The notes: generated by a model from the sequence alone, not told the origin. Shown: positions 44,044 to 58,056, counted from the first letter of the stretch. The stretch: 64,000 nt of DNA from Pseudomonas sp. GM21 (GCF_000282215.1 NZ_AKJS01000105.1:1-64000); one strand, 5' to 3'. Numbers and translations: made by a program.

Positions 44044-47000
44044 ATGACCGACCTCAATCCTGACAATGTCGCCCGCCCGCTACGAATGCGCGAAGAACTC
44101 AACGCCGCCGTGAACATCGCAATGCCGCAAACCCCTCGTCAATTTGGGGTCCGCTTGATTAGGGAGAAGTGGGGGGCGGATATCGATCCACAGACGGCCC
44201 TGCTGGTCACACTTGATTACGAATACAAGGGTCATCCTGCACCGGAGGGTATTCACCAAGGGCAAGTAGCGAGCTCGCAATCGCTGCTGCAAGCGCTGCT
44301 TTCCAATTATCAGACCGTGGGAGACGGACGCTTCGCGGAAAATGCGTTTGGCCTGTACACCCCGCCGGACCTTGGTCCTTCTGTTCGAATCGTGCCGCGG
44401 GTCGACGAGTTCGCTGACCACGGCAGCGGCAATCACCAGACATACGAAGGCATTTATCGCCAAACGGCCCCGCAGACCTATGGGCCGTCGACACAGATCA
44501 CCTTAAAACCCGCTGATTTCAAGAAATGGGTCTGGGAGCTGGATTTGCAGGATTCGTACAAGGCATATCTCAATCAGGCCTGGCCGTCTGACGAGATGCT
44601 CGTTGCACCGCAACCCTGTGGGTTGAGAACGTCGGCCAAAGCGGCATTTGTCATGGCCGCCTGGTTGCAGCAACAGGAACAACGCCTGAGTGAGGAGGGC
44701 CTGAAGCTCGCAATGCAGGCAGCAGGTTTGCCGCTGGATCAGGCATGGGAAACGCTGACCACCGAATCGCTGCAAGCACTTACCCGCATTCCACCCACGG
44801 TCACGGCGAGCCGATTAAAGCTGTATCGCTACACTGCGACCGATATCTGGACCTTTCGTGTCGCCACCAACCCTCGGGTACTGATGTACATCCCTGGCAA
44901 TTCCTCACCGCTGCACGACTTCGCCGACGTTACGCAATTGCACCAATGGGTGGTGAAACAGAGCAATGCCAGTGCCACGAAGCAAGCCGTGGCTTCTCAC
45001 TTTATCGAAGATGATCGACAAGACGGCACCTTCCACGCAGGTGTGCTGACGGCGTTGGACGGCATGGCGATTTACCCCCAAAAGCACTGGCTGACGAACA
45101 ATGCCGGCTTCTTCAACAATGATGGTTATTGGGATCCCGCCGAGTACGTCGGGTTCGACGATCAAGCCCCTGCGACCGATCCGTTTGCACAGTTGGTATT
45201 GACCATGAAGCAGGCGGCTTGGGGGAGCGCCAAAACCATTCGAAACGACGCGCAAGTCAACCGTGACAATTTGAGCGCAGTAATTGAGCCACTCGTGCAA
45301 TGGATAAACCAGTTTGGGCCGCTGGCACTGTTTGTACCGGGGGGAGAAGGCGTATTGGCGCTAGCAGGGCTCATCGACGCCGGTTACGGGCTGGATCAGG
45401 CCGTGAACGGTGAAACGCCGGGCCAGCGCAAAGAGGGCGTAACGCGCACGGTGTTTGGCTTGCTCAATGCGCTGCCGCTGGCAGGCGCAGGGGCGGATGT
45501 TAGCGTTGGAAGGGCTGAGGCCAAAGCACTTGGGCCAAGTGAACACGTCGCCCTTGTAAAGCCGGCCGAGGACAGTGTGGCAGCGCCTTCCAGGCTATCG
45601 CGGCTGGAGCTGATCCGCGGCATTGGCCCCTCGGTCGCGTCATTCAGCGATGAAGTCCTGGCGCAGATCGGCAAGGTCAGCGCAGTAGACGACGACATGC
45701 TGCGCTTGATGAACACCGGCCGGCCACCGACTCCGTTGCTGACTGACACGATCAGCCGCTTCCAGCTCGATCAGGAACTGGGGCCGGTCGGTCAAACCGG
45801 ATTATTCAATAGCCGTTACGCCGCGCTGCAGCAATCGGAGCATAAATGGGTCCAGCTGTTTCAACGTCAATACCCGGGGCTTCCCAAAAGCGCCATAGAG
45901 CAAATGCTCGACCGCTATGGCGTAGACATTCGCGCGACGCCCGACGTTGTCGAGGTCAGGCAAGTGTTCAAACGCCTGGACAGCAAGGCCCGTCAGTACC
46001 AGCAGCATGTGCGCCTGAATCGTGCTTACGAAGGCCTTTACCTTGGATCGGTCGCCAATGCCGAGACGGACACGCTGGCATTGCACTCCCTCCAGAATGT
46101 ACCCGGATGGCCCAAAAATCTTCGGATAAACATTCTTGACCATTCGCCTTCCGGGCGAGTTCTGGACAGCTGCGGTCCACTCGATGCTGCTAACACTCGG
46201 AGCCTCATCAGGGCAAAAGATCGCTATGACCCCCCAGCCTTGCCATCGGACTTCTACGAGGCTGTCCTCGCTATCCTGTCAAAGGACGAACGCTTGGCGT
46301 TACACCTGATGACTGATGATCCTGCCAATGAGCTGCGACTCAAGGTCGGCGCAGTGGCGATACCTCGTTCGCAAACCCTGCTGGGCCTGCAAAGGATGGA
46401 CAGCGGGCTAACGTTTGAGCCTCAGGGGCTGCGCGGCGGAGGTTACCCCCCGACACCTCAAGGCGTAGCCATGACCCACGAGATGATGAGGTTGCAGCTC
46501 AAGGATATTTATCCTGACTTCACCGCTGCGCAGGCCGATGAAGTCCTGCAACGGGTGGGCAACAATGTGCAAGCTTATATCGATGGGTTAAAGCAGCAAC
46601 TTCAGCAACTCAACATCGATTTGAGCCGTTGGATTGACCGCGTTCCCCATGATGTCGCTGATATGGACCTTCCGTTTCTGGTTGCTGGCGATGCGGCGGC
46701 GGAGGATTTGACGTCCGCACAAATCACGGCGTACAACGACCAGCTGCTGGCGGATGAGCTACAAGATGAACGAGCCCTGAGGACGGAGCTCGCCGAGGAA
46801 CTGGTCTCCATATGGCAAAAGCGTGGCGGTTCCCCGTCTACCACGCTGGATATGAATTACGAAAACTATCACCGAATGCCAACGTTGAATGTGCGGTTCG
46901 ACGACGTGACCGAGTTGTTGATGAAAGGCTTCCATCTGACCGAGCAGGACAGCTTGAACGGGTTTATCGAGCGTTTTCCAAACCTTGAAATACTGGATCT

Positions 47001-47784
47001 GGACAGCGTGGACTTGCGTCACTACATCGTGGCCGGCGATGCTGGTCGCTCTTTGCCGCCCGCAATCGAGCAATTGACGCACCTTCGCTCGCTGCACCTG
47101 CGTGGAACACGGCTGGTTTTCAGTGAAAGTGCCGCGTCACAGCTGCGTGACCTGACCCAACTGCAATTGCTGGACTTGAGTGACAACCCGCTGGGTGTAC
47201 CCCCTCTGGTGTTGGGTATGAACGATCTACGCCAGCTTAACCTGAGAAATACACACATCAGCCGGTGCCCGATCGGTATCAAGGACGAGCCCTATCTGAC
47301 GTCCCTGGATTTACGGGATAACCAGATTACCCGGGTTCCACCCGCGGTGATAAATCAGGCCGTTGCAGACGATCGCGTGTTGCTGTGGGGGAATCCGCTG
47401 ACGGACGAAGACACGCTACGTCGGCTGATCAGTCATCGAGAGGCAACGGGAATCAATTTATGGCTTGGAATGCCCGGCGCCGACTATGGAACGTCGACAG
47501 TATGGCTGCGAGACTGCGAGGCAGCGTTGCAGCAGTCCCGGCATGCGCTTTGGCAACGACTGGCAGGCAAGCCTTCTGGCACACGGTTTTTAGCGGTCAT
47601 GGACAGGCTGAGCCTGACGGCCGATTTTCAAGTCAGCTATCTATCGCTACAAACACGAGTCTGGCGATTGTTGGACGAGGCCGATGCTTCGGAGCAAATG
47701 TGGAATCGATTAAGTCGCAGCAGCGGGCGTTTTGATCATCCGATGGCGGCTTTCAGGGCACTTGAGGAACGTGCCAATCTTTAA
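44044..47784 (+). CDS. Large leucine-rich-repeat toxin-like protein, truncated NEL-type C-terminus
   Basis: A 1246-residue protein of the Pseudomonas DUF6543 (dermonecrotic-toxin-like) group. About the first 950 residues are a helical body with a hydrophobic stretch near 420-445 (FGPLALFVPGGEGVLALAGL). Residues about 979-1105 hold five or six leucine-rich repeats (FPNLEILDLDSVDL; LTQLQLLDLSDNPL; EPYLTSLDLRDNQI). The end (DRLSLTADFQ...RVWRLLDEAD) resembles the beginning of a NEL ubiquitin-ligase domain as in IpaH/SspH, but the chain stops at FDHPMAAFRALEERANL. In the family a cysteine starts the equivalent CxD motif; here phenylalanine stands there and the rest is missing. No secretion signal is evident. 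The start could be 44038 or 44044; the latter has better spacing to GGA. Confidence 0.75.
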   Translation: MTDLNPDNVARPLRMREELNAAVNIAMPQTPRQFGVRLIREKWGADIDPQTALLVTLDYEYKGHPAPEGIHQGQVASSQSLLQALLSNYQTVGDGRFAENAFGLYTPPDLGPSVRIVPRVDEFADHGSGNHQTYEGIYRQTAPQTYGPSTQITLKPADFKKWVWELDLQDSYKAYLNQAWPSDEMLVAPQPCGLRTSAKAAFVMAAWLQQQEQRLSEEGLKLAMQAAGLPLDQAWETLTTESLQALTRIPPTVTASRLKLYRYTATDIWTFRVATNPRVLMYIPGNSSPLHDFADVTQLHQWVVKQSNASATKQAVASHFIEDDRQDGTFHAGVLTALDGMAIYPQKHWLTNNAGFFNNDGYWDPAEYVGFDDQAPATDPFAQLVLTMKQAAWGSAKTIRNDAQVNRDNLSAVIEPLVQWINQFGPLALFVPGGEGVLALAGLIDAGYGLDQAVNGETPGQRKEGVTRTVFGLLNALPLAGAGADVSVGRAEAKALGPSEHVALVKPAEDSVAAPSRLSRLELIRGIGPSVASFSDEVLAQIGKVSAVDDDMLRLMNTGRPPTPLLTDTISRFQLDQELGPVGQTGLFNSRYAALQQSEHKWVQLFQRQYPGLPKSAIEQMLDRYGVDIRATPDVVEVRQVFKRLDSKARQYQQHVRLNRAYEGLYLGSVANAETDTLALHSLQNVPGWPKNLRINILDHSPSGRVLDSCGPLDAANTRSLIRAKDRYDPPALPSDFYEAVLAILSKDERLALHLMTDDPANELRLKVGAVAIPRSQTLLGLQRMDSGLTFEPQGLRGGGYPPTPQGVAMTHEMMRLQLKDIYPDFTAAQADEVLQRVGNNVQAYIDGLKQQLQQLNIDLSRWIDRVPHDVADMDLPFLVAGDAAAEDLTSAQITAYNDQLLADELQDERALRTELAEELVSIWQKRGGSPSTTLDMNYENYHRMPTLNVRFDDVTELLMKGFHLTEQDSLNGFIERFPNLEILDLDSVDLRHYIVAGDAGRSLPPAIEQLTHLRSLHLRGTRLVFSESAASQLRDLTQLQLLDLSDNPLGVPPLVLGMNDLRQLNLRNTHISRCPIGIKDEPYLTSLDLRDNQITRVPPAVINQAVADDRVLLWGNPLTDEDTLRRLISHREATGINLWLGMPGADYGTSTVWLRDCEAALQQSRHALWQRLAGKPSGTRFLAVMDRLSLTADFQVSYLSLQTRVWRLLDEADASEQMWNRLSRSSGRFDHPMAAFRALEERANL

Positions 47785-47800
47785 TTCAAAGCAGGAGGGG

Positions 47801-47830
47801 AGCCTTGAACCCCGTGAGGGGTTCAAGGCT
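47801..47830. terminator. 13-bp hairpin between convergent genes
   Basis: AGCCTTGAACCCC (47801-47813) and GGGGTTCAAGGCT (47818-47830) form a perfect stem with a GTGA tetraloop. There is no T-run on either side, so it is a likely transcript 3' end or processing stop, not a standard Rho-independent terminator. Confidence 0.5.
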
Positions 47831-47836
47831 TGACCA

Positions 47837-48331
47837 TCAGCGGCGACGGAACAGCGGCAGCGGTTCGTCGGTGGCGGCTTGATAAGTCACTGAGAAGTCC
47901 TTCAGACCTTCCAGGGCTTCATACGGGTCTTTGTCGGCGCGTATTGCGAACGCATCGAAACCGCAGCGATGCAGGTAGAACAGCTGGTCGCGCAGCACAT
48001 CGCCGATCGCCCGCAGTTCACCTTTGAAACCGTAACGGTCACGCAGCAGGCGGGCGTTGGAGTAGTTGCGGCCGTCGGTGAACGCCGGGAAGTTCAAGGC
48101 GATTACCTGGAACAGATCCACGTCGTCACCTATCTCTTCAGCTTCTTCGCCGGCGTCCAGCCAAACGCCCAAGCCGCCATCGCGGGCCTTGAGCATACGG
48201 CTGTGTTCGCGCCACAGCTGCAACGGGACGATCAGGTCATCGCAGTTGCTGATCTCATCGATGTTGAAGTCCTTGGGCAGCAAGTGCCAGGTCTCGTCGA
48301 CGACCTCGTTGTTTTTAATGATTCGCTGCAT
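47837..48331 (-). CDS. DUF934 protein, partner of sulfite reductase
   Basis: A 164-residue protein with the DUF934 pattern (DLIVPLQLW; FPAFTDGRNYSNARLLRDRYGFKGELRAIGDVLRDQ in part). DUF934 genes sit next to the siroheme sulfite reductase across proteobacteria and are thought to take part in sulfite reduction, possibly in electron delivery. It overlaps the 3' end of the reductase gene by 17 bases, so translation is coupled. A perfect hairpin lies just beyond its stop. Confidence 0.88.
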   Translation of the reverse strand: MQRIIKNNEVVDETWHLLPKDFNIDEISNCDDLIVPLQLWREHSRMLKARDGGLGVWLDAGEEAEEIGDDVDLFQVIALNFPAFTDGRNYSNARLLRDRYGFKGELRAIGDVLRDQLFYLHRCGFDAFAIRADKDPYEALEGLKDFSVTYQAATDEPLPLFRRR

Positions 48332-49973
48332 AGACGCGCTCCTTGAAGAGGTCGATACCGATACGCTGATAGGTGTCGATGAAGCGTTCGTCTTCGGTAC
48401 GTTGTTCGATGTACACGTCGATCAGCTTTTCGATCACGTCAGGCATGGCTTCCTGGGCAAAGGACGGGCCAAGGATTTTACCCAGGCTGGCGTCACGACT
48501 GGCGCTGCCACCGAGGGACACCTGGTAGAACTCTTCGCCTTTCTTGTCCACCCCGAGGATGCCGATGTGGCCGACGTGGTGGTGACCACAGGCGTTCATG
48601 CAGCCGGAGATGTTCAGGTCCAGTTCACCGATGTCGAACAGATAGTCCAGGTCATCGAAACGACGCTGGATCGATTCGGCAATCGGGATCGATTTCGCGT
48701 TGGCCAGCGAGCAGAAGTCTCCGCCAGGGCAGCAGATGATGTCGGTCAGCAAGCCAATGTTCGGCGTGGCGAAACCTTGTTCGCGCAACTCGCCCCACAT
48801 CGCGAACAGTCGGGACTGTTCCACGTCGGCCAGAATGATGTTCTGTTCGTGGGACGTGCGCAGTTGACCGTAGCTGTAACGGTCGGCCAGCTCGGCCACG
48901 GCGTCGAGCTGCTTGTCGGTGATGTCGCCCGGTGCCACACCGGTCGGCTTCAGGGACAGGGTCACGGCCACATAGCCCGGCTTCTTGTGCGCCAGGGTAT
49001 TGCGCGTGCGCCAGCGGGCGAAGCCAGGGTGCTGCTGGTCGAGCTCGGCCAGTTCGGCGCTCTGGTTGTCCAGGACCTTGTAGTCCGGGTCAACGAAGTG
49101 TTTGGCGACGCGATGCACTTCGGCTTCGGTCAGCGTGGTCTGGCCACCGCGAAGGTGTTCCATTTCCGCGTCGACCTTTTGCGCGAAGACTTCAGGCGTC
49201 AGCGCCTTGACCAGAATCTTGATGCGCGCCTTGTACTTGTTGTCACGACGACCATAGCGGTTGTAGACCCGCAGGATGGCATCGAGGTAGCTCAACAGGT
49301 CTTGCCACGGCAGGAACTCATTGATGAACGCACCCACCACCGGCGTACGGCCCAGGCCACCACCGACCAGCACACGGAAGCCCAGTTCGCCTGCGGCGTT
49401 GTGCACCGGCTCAAGGCCAATGTCATGGACTTCGATGGCAGCACGGTCAGACGTCGAGCCGTTGACTGCGATCTTGAATTTACGCGGCAGGTAGGCGAAT
49501 TCCGGGTGGAACGTAGTCCACTGACGGACGATCTCGCACCATGGGCGCGGATCGATCAATTCATCGGCGGCGACACCGGCGAACTGGTCGGTGGTGACGT
49601 TGCGCAGGCAGTTGCCGCTGGTCTGGATCGCGTGCATCTGCACGGTCGCCAGTTCAGCGAGAATGTCCGGTATGTCTTCCACGGCCGGCCAGTTGAACTG
49701 CACGTTCTGCCGGGTGCTGATATGGGCGTAGCCCTTGTCATAGTCGCGGGCAATCTTGGCCATCATTCGCACTTGGCGCGAAGTCAGTTGGCCGTAAGGC
49801 ACCGCCACTCGCAACATCGGCGCGAATCGCTGGATGTAGAGCCCGTTTTGCAGGCGCAGGGGGCGGAATTCTTCTTCGCTCAGCTCCCCTGCCAGATAGC
49901 GTCGGGTCTGATCACGGAACTGCTTGACGCGGTCCTCGATGATCCGCTGATCGTATTCGTCGTATACGTACAT
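48315..49973 (-). CDS. cysI: Assimilatory sulfite reductase hemoprotein (CysI-type)
   Basis: A 552-residue siroheme/[4Fe-4S] reductase. Two duplicated halves are visible: the first with LRVAVPYGQLTSRQVRMMA and HISTRQNVQFNW, the second with LRTSHEQNIILADVEQ. The cluster ligands are in CCPGGDFCSLA near residues 412-419 and GCMNACGHHHVGHIG near residue 457. It reduces sulfite to sulfide for cysteine synthesis; the form is the NirA/CysI-like one used in Pseudomonas without an adjacent CysJ. ACAGGAC before the ATG at 49973 supports this start. Co-translated with the DUF934 gene. Confidence 0.92.
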   Translation of the reverse strand: MYVYDEYDQRIIEDRVKQFRDQTRRYLAGELSEEEFRPLRLQNGLYIQRFAPMLRVAVPYGQLTSRQVRMMAKIARDYDKGYAHISTRQNVQFNWPAVEDIPDILAELATVQMHAIQTSGNCLRNVTTDQFAGVAADELIDPRPWCEIVRQWTTFHPEFAYLPRKFKIAVNGSTSDRAAIEVHDIGLEPVHNAAGELGFRVLVGGGLGRTPVVGAFINEFLPWQDLLSYLDAILRVYNRYGRRDNKYKARIKILVKALTPEVFAQKVDAEMEHLRGGQTTLTEAEVHRVAKHFVDPDYKVLDNQSAELAELDQQHPGFARWRTRNTLAHKKPGYVAVTLSLKPTGVAPGDITDKQLDAVAELADRYSYGQLRTSHEQNIILADVEQSRLFAMWGELREQGFATPNIGLLTDIICCPGGDFCSLANAKSIPIAESIQRRFDDLDYLFDIGELDLNISGCMNACGHHHVGHIGILGVDKKGEEFYQVSLGGSASRDASLGKILGPSFAQEAMPDVIEKLIDVYIEQRTEDERFIDTYQRIGIDLFKERVYAANH

Positions 49974-50264
49974 ATAGGTCCTGTTCTCAGGCTTGGGTCG
50001 CTCGGATACAGCTGCGTTTTTGTGCTTGCCGCAGTCCAAGAACCTCTGCAATTCTGCGCGCACGGCCGCGCTCTCCCTACGGAGCCGGGGCAAGATACCA
50101 GTTTGCGGTTATGCGCAAAAGTGATGTTTGAGTATATGTAAAGAACCAAAGCGACTAACAGCAAGCGTTATGACTAAACCCCTATTTGTGGTGCGGGCAA
50201 TCGTCGTCTTTACTGTGGTCGAGTCTTTATGCAATCACCGATAAAACCGACAAGAGGCGATGCA
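49974..50264. other. Intergenic region between cysI and a small membrane-protein gene
   Basis: About 290 bases, containing the cysI leader and, after an AT-rich stretch (50120-50190), the promoter region of the rightward small gene. I see no further gene, repeat or hairpin of note. Confidence 0.5.
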
Positions 50265-50378
50265 ATGAGCAACCCTACCAAAGCGACAAAGACTGACAGT
50301 ACGGTCGATGCTTGGGCGATCTTGTTTCTGATCATCCTGGTCGTGGGCACGGCAGTATTCTGGGTCAGTCATCAATAA
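50265..50378 (+). CDS. Small single-span membrane protein
   Basis: A 37-residue frame, MSNPTKATKTDSTVDAWAIL followed by a hydrophobic segment to VFWVSHQ. AAGAGG at 50251-50256 gives a ribosome-binding site about 8 nt before the ATG. Residues 17-34 are a good transmembrane helix with a polar, basic N-terminus. I do not recognise the family, though short single-span proteins of this kind are common in pseudomonads. Support is the ribosome-binding site plus a well-formed membrane segment. Confidence 0.6.
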   Translation: MSNPTKATKTDSTVDAWAILFLIILVVGTAVFWVSHQ

Positions 50379-50493
50379 CCGACCCCGTCCGGGTCCCGTT
50401 CTGACGATTGTCGGACAAAAACAGCAATAAACACCGTTTTACGAAATTTCACTGGCTATACTGCGCGGCGCAATTTCGGGGGCTCGGACGTTA

Positions 50494-51570
50494 ATGTTGA
50501 AGCTTTTCTACACCTGTCTACTGATGCTTGGCGTGGTCTTCGGATCGGCTGCGCGTGCGGAATCGGTGTTGTTTCTGAGTCCGGGGAAGACGCAAGAAGC
50601 ATTCTGGACCAGCTACGCGCAATTCATGCAGGCCGCTGCCCGGGACCTCGGCATCGACTTGCAGATTCTCTATTCTCAACGCATGCCCGAACTCACCGTG
50701 GCGCAAGCACGCCAGGCTTTGCAAGGTCCTGACCGTCCGGATTATCTGGTGTTTGTCAACGAACAGTACGTTGCACCGCAAATCCTGCGACTGGCGCAAG
50801 GCAGCGGCGTGAAGCTGTTTATGGTCAACTCGTCATTGACGGCCAACCAATTGAGCCTGCTGGGCGAACGTCCCGATCGCCTCGGCAGTCTGGTGCCCAA
50901 CGACGAGGAAGGTGGCTACCTGATGCTCAAGGAGCTGATTCGTTTGCATCCGCCTGCTGCACCCGGTCAGGTGATTGAGCTGCTGGCCTTTTCCGGTCTG
51001 AAGATCACTTCCTCGGCGCAACTGCGCGAACAAGGCATGATGCGCGCGCTGGCCGAGCATCCGGAAGTTCGTTTGCGACAAATGGTTTACAGCGGCTGGA
51101 CCCGTGAACGCGCCTATGAACAGGCGAAACTGCTGTTTCGGCGCTATCCGAACGTCTCGCTGATATGGTCAGCCAACGACGAAATGGCCTTTGGCGCGAT
51201 GCAGGCGTTTTCGGAAGAAAAGGGCGGTATGCCCGGCAAGGACGCCTTGTTTGGCGCGGTCAATGCCTCACCCGCTGCGTTACAGGCGAAAGTCGATGGC
51301 ACGCTGAGCGTGTTGTTGGGCGGGCACTTCACGTTGGGCGGCTGGGCGCTGGTTCAGTTGCATGACGTGGATCAGGGCGTGGACCTCAGCCAGTACGGCG
51401 GCCGTGATCGGCAGGTCCCGTTGCTGCAACCGATCGACAAGGCGCAAGCCAGACAGCTGCTGGCGTTGGGGGCTAAGCCGGACTATGGCGTGAACTTCCG
51501 TCGTCTATCGGCCAAGGGGCGGCCAACGTCTTACCGTTACCCGTTCAGCCTGCATACGTTGATGCCCTAA
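50494..51570 (+). CDS. Orphan periplasmic sugar-type binding protein
   Basis: A 358-residue protein with signal peptide LMLGVVFGSAARA. The mature chain follows the type-1 (LacI/ribose-like) periplasmic binding fold (VLFLSPGKTQEAFWTSYAQF; LIWSANDEMAFGAMQAF; VLLGGHFTLGGWALVQL). No permease or ATPase gene is near. Stand-alone proteins of this kind often feed membrane sensors, such as diguanylate cyclases, instead of transport. Its TAA overlaps the stop of the DUF2970 gene tail to tail. Confidence 0.82.
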   Translation: MLKLFYTCLLMLGVVFGSAARAESVLFLSPGKTQEAFWTSYAQFMQAAARDLGIDLQILYSQRMPELTVAQARQALQGPDRPDYLVFVNEQYVAPQILRLAQGSGVKLFMVNSSLTANQLSLLGERPDRLGSLVPNDEEGGYLMLKELIRLHPPAAPGQVIELLAFSGLKITSSAQLREQGMMRALAEHPEVRLRQMVYSGWTRERAYEQAKLLFRRYPNVSLIWSANDEMAFGAMQAFSEEKGGMPGKDALFGAVNASPAALQAKVDGTLSVLLGGHFTLGGWALVQLHDVDQGVDLSQYGGRDRQVPLLQPIDKAQARQLLALGAKPDYGVNFRRLSAKGRPTSYRYPFSLHTLMP

Positions 51571-51785
51571 ACCCCGGCCAGATACACCACCAACTGCACG
51601 ATGCCGTACAAGGTCAACGCGAACACCGCCGTGAACAGAATCCCCAGAATCACGAAATGACTCGGTTTGCCGTGAGTGAAATCCCGAGCCCGGTTCTTTC
51701 CGCTCTGCACCCCGAATGCGGCGGCCATGACGCTGTGCAGCATCTGCCAGAAGGTGGGCGGCTTGTTGTCGACTGGATCGTCCAT
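51567..51785 (-). CDS. DUF2970 membrane protein
   Basis: A 72-residue protein. A cytoplasmic N-terminus (TFWQMLHSVMAAAFGVQSGKN) matches DUF2970, and residues about 45-70 form one transmembrane segment. Function is unknown. Its stop codon overlaps that of the binding-protein gene on the other strand by four bases. Confidence 0.82.
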   Translation of the reverse strand: MDDPVDNKPPTFWQMLHSVMAAAFGVQSGKNRARDFTHGKPSHFVILGILFTAVFALTLYGIVQLVVYLAGV

Positions 51786-51880
51786 AAATCCCTCGTCACC
51801 TGTGTTTGAGCCATAAGCATAGACCTACGGCTCCCACAGGGGGTCTTTGTTGGCCACGGAGTTGTGGCCAACCGGGCTGG

Positions 51881-55591
<3,711 letters not shown>

Positions 55592-55746
55592 TTGGACTAC
55601 TCGGAAAGGCCATGACGAAGGGGCGGGATCATAGCAAACCTGTGCGCTTTTAGAGCATGCCCCGGTTTTGCATGAATATCGTTCATGTTGGCACGGGCGT
55701 CCACCCGGTAGAATCGCGGCGATTTTCCATGATTGGGACCAGGGAT

Positions 55747-58044
55747 ATGTCGTATCGCGTCATCATCAGCATGTTTATGCTGCTTCTAAGCTGGGACGCT
55801 GTTGCGCAAGGTCCGGCCATTTCTTCTGCTATTTCCTACAGTCGTGACATACAGCCGATCTTTACCGAAAAGTGCGTCGCCTGCCACGCATGCAATGATG
55901 CCGCTTGTCAGCTCAACCTCGGCAGTGGCGAAGGAGCGGCACGTGGCGCGACGAAAGTCCCGGTCTACGACGGCGATCGCGTCACCGCTGCTGCACCGAC
56001 CCGGCTGTTTTACGATGCTTCTGGCAAGCAAGCCTGGCAGCAAAAGGGGTTTTTTCCGGTGCTTGACGCCCAGGGCAGTCAGGCCGCGTTGATGGCGCGA
56101 ATGCTTGAACTGGGCCACAACACCCCGTTGCAACCCAATGCCAAAATTCCGCAAGACATCGTGCTGGGGCTGAACCGGGAAAACATGTGCGCCACACCGG
56201 CGCAATTCGACGGTTACGCCCGTTCGCACCCCAAAGAGGGTATGCCGCTGGCAGTCACTGGCCTGACCGATCAGCAATACCAGACGCTGCAGCGCTGGCT
56301 GGCGTCAGGTGCGCCGATTGATGAGCAAGGGCTGGTACCGAGCGCGCAAGAGGCGTTGCAGGTGGTGCAGTGGGAAAACCTGCTCAACGCGCCCGGCTCC
56401 CGGCAAAGCCTGGTGGCGCGCTGGCTGTTCGAGCACTGGTTTCTTGCGCATATCTACTTCAAGGACGGCGAGCCTGGGCACTTCTTCCAGTGGGTGCGTT
56501 CACGTACGCCAACCGGCCAGCCGATTGACCTGATTACCACACGCCGTCCGAATGACGACCCTGGCACGCAGGTGTATTACCGTTTGTGGCCGGTGCAGGG
56601 TGTGATTGTGCAGAAGACGCACATTACCTATGCGCTGAGTGCGGCGAAGATGGCGCGGGTCAAAAGCCTGTTTTACAGCGGCAACTGGCAGGTCGATGCC
56701 TTGCCCGGTTATGGGCCGGAGCGGCGGGCCAATCCGTTTACCACGTTTGAAGCAATCCCGGCGCAGGCGCGTTATCAGTTCATGCTCGATAACGCCGAGT
56801 ACTTTGTGCGCACCTTCATTCGCGGCCCGGTGTGCCGTGGCCAGATTGCCACCGATGTGATCCGTGATCACTTCTGGGCGCTGTTCCAGGCCCCTGATCA
56901 CGACCTCTATATCATCGACCCCAACTATCGCGGGCAGGCCACGCCGTTGCTGGCCATGCCCGGCCAAAACGATGACGTCGGCAGCGTCTTGAGCCTGTGG
57001 CATGACTACCGCGACAAACGTAACGAGTACGAAGTGCTGCGCCGGGACAGCTACGCCGACGCACCGGCACCCAGCTGGTCGACCTTGTGGGCGGGGAATG
57101 ACAACGCGCTGCTGAGCATCTTCCGGCACTTCGACAGTGCTTCGGTGAACAAGGGCCTGATCGGCGACGTGCCGCAAACGATGTGGTTGTTCGACTTCCC
57201 GCTGCTGGAGCGCACTTACTATCAACTGGCGGTGAACTTCGATGTGTTCGGCAACGTTTCCCATCAGGCCCAGACCCGTCTGTATTTCGACCTGATCCGT
57301 AACGGCGCCGAGCAGAACTTCCTGCGCCTGATGCCGGCCGACTCCCGGGACGGCTACCTCGACGATTGGTACCAGGACGGCGGCAAGGTCAAGATGTGGC
57401 TGAACTACGAGGCCATCGATGACGACAAACCGACCGCGCTGAAACTCGACGAAAAAGACCCCAAGCGCGACTTCGCCACGCAATTGCTGGCCCGTTACGG
57501 CGATCTCAACGCCAGGCCCGATCCGATCAACCGGTGCTCAGGCGCGTATTGCTCACGGCCCAATATCGACCCGGCCTTGCAGGACGCCGAACAGGATTTG
57601 AGTCGCCTGACTTCGCGCCCGGCGGCGGGATTGAAGGTCATCGACCAGTTGCCCGAAGCGACAATGCTGCGCATCGAAACCGCGAGCGGTAAACGCGAGG
57701 TCTACAGCCTGCTGCGCAACCGTGCGCACAGCAACGTGGCGTTCCTGGTCGGTGAGTCTTGGCGCTATCAGCCGGGGCTCGACACGCTGACGATTTACCC
57801 GGGCGTACTCAGTAGTTATCCGAACTTCATGTTCAACATCCCGGCGGACCAAGTACCGGCCTTCGTTGATGCGATGGAGAGTGCCAAGGATGCGGATAGC
57901 TTCGAGAAAATCGTCGAACGTTGGGGGATTCGCCGCAGTCATCCTCAATTCTGGTTCTATTTCCACGACCTCAGCCGATACGTCCATGAGACCGACCCGG
58001 TGGAAGAGGGCGTGCTGGACATGAACCGCTACGAAAACCTCTGA
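55747..58044 (+). CDS. cti: Fatty acid cis/trans isomerase
   Basis: A 765-residue periplasmic heme protein. A hydrophobic signal ([15 protein letters not shown]) is followed by [20 protein letters not shown], where Cys43, Cys46 and His47 form the covalent heme-c site. The remaining sequence is the Cti type ([36 protein letters not shown]). Cti converts cis-unsaturated membrane fatty acids to trans under solvent or heat stress and is typical of Pseudomonas and Vibrio. I chose the ATG at 55747, which gives a compact signal peptide; the frame is open to 55657. Confidence 0.92.
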   Translation: MSYRVIISMFMLLLSWDAVAQGPAISSAISYSRDIQPIFTEKCVACHACNDAACQLNLGSGEGAARGATKVPVYDGDRVTAAAPTRLFYDASGKQAWQQKGFFPVLDAQGSQAALMARMLELGHNTPLQPNAKIPQDIVLGLNRENMCATPAQFDGYARSHPKEGMPLAVTGLTDQQYQTLQRWLASGAPIDEQGLVPSAQEALQVVQWENLLNAPGSRQSLVARWLFEHWFLAHIYFKDGEPGHFFQWVRSRTPTGQPIDLITTRRPNDDPGTQVYYRLWPVQGVIVQKTHITYALSAAKMARVKSLFYSGNWQVDALPGYGPERRANPFTTFEAIPAQARYQFMLDNAEYFVRTFIRGPVCRGQIATDVIRDHFWALFQAPDHDLYIIDPNYRGQATPLLAMPGQNDDVGSVLSLWHDYRDKRNEYEVLRRDSYADAPAPSWSTLWAGNDNALLSIFRHFDSASVNKGLIGDVPQTMWLFDFPLLERTYYQLAVNFDVFGNVSHQAQTRLYFDLIRNGAEQNFLRLMPADSRDGYLDDWYQDGGKVKMWLNYEAIDDDKPTALKLDEKDPKRDFATQLLARYGDLNARPDPINRCSGAYCSRPNIDPALQDAEQDLSRLTSRPAAGLKVIDQLPEATMLRIETASGKREVYSLLRNRAHSNVAFLVGESWRYQPGLDTLTIYPGVLSSYPNFMFNIPADQVPAFVDAMESAKDADSFEKIVERWGIRRSHPQFWFYFHDLSRYVHETDPVEEGVLDMNRYENL

Positions 58045-58056
58045 TTCACACACTAA

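Noticed and set aside
48066..50141. A 691-codon open frame antisense to cysI
   Set aside because: Mirror of the reductase; no recognisable motif.
51849..51872. Hairpin GTTGGCCAC/GTGGCCAAC after metH as a terminator
   Set aside because: Stem is good but no T-run follows on the metH strand; kept only as a note in the metH entry.
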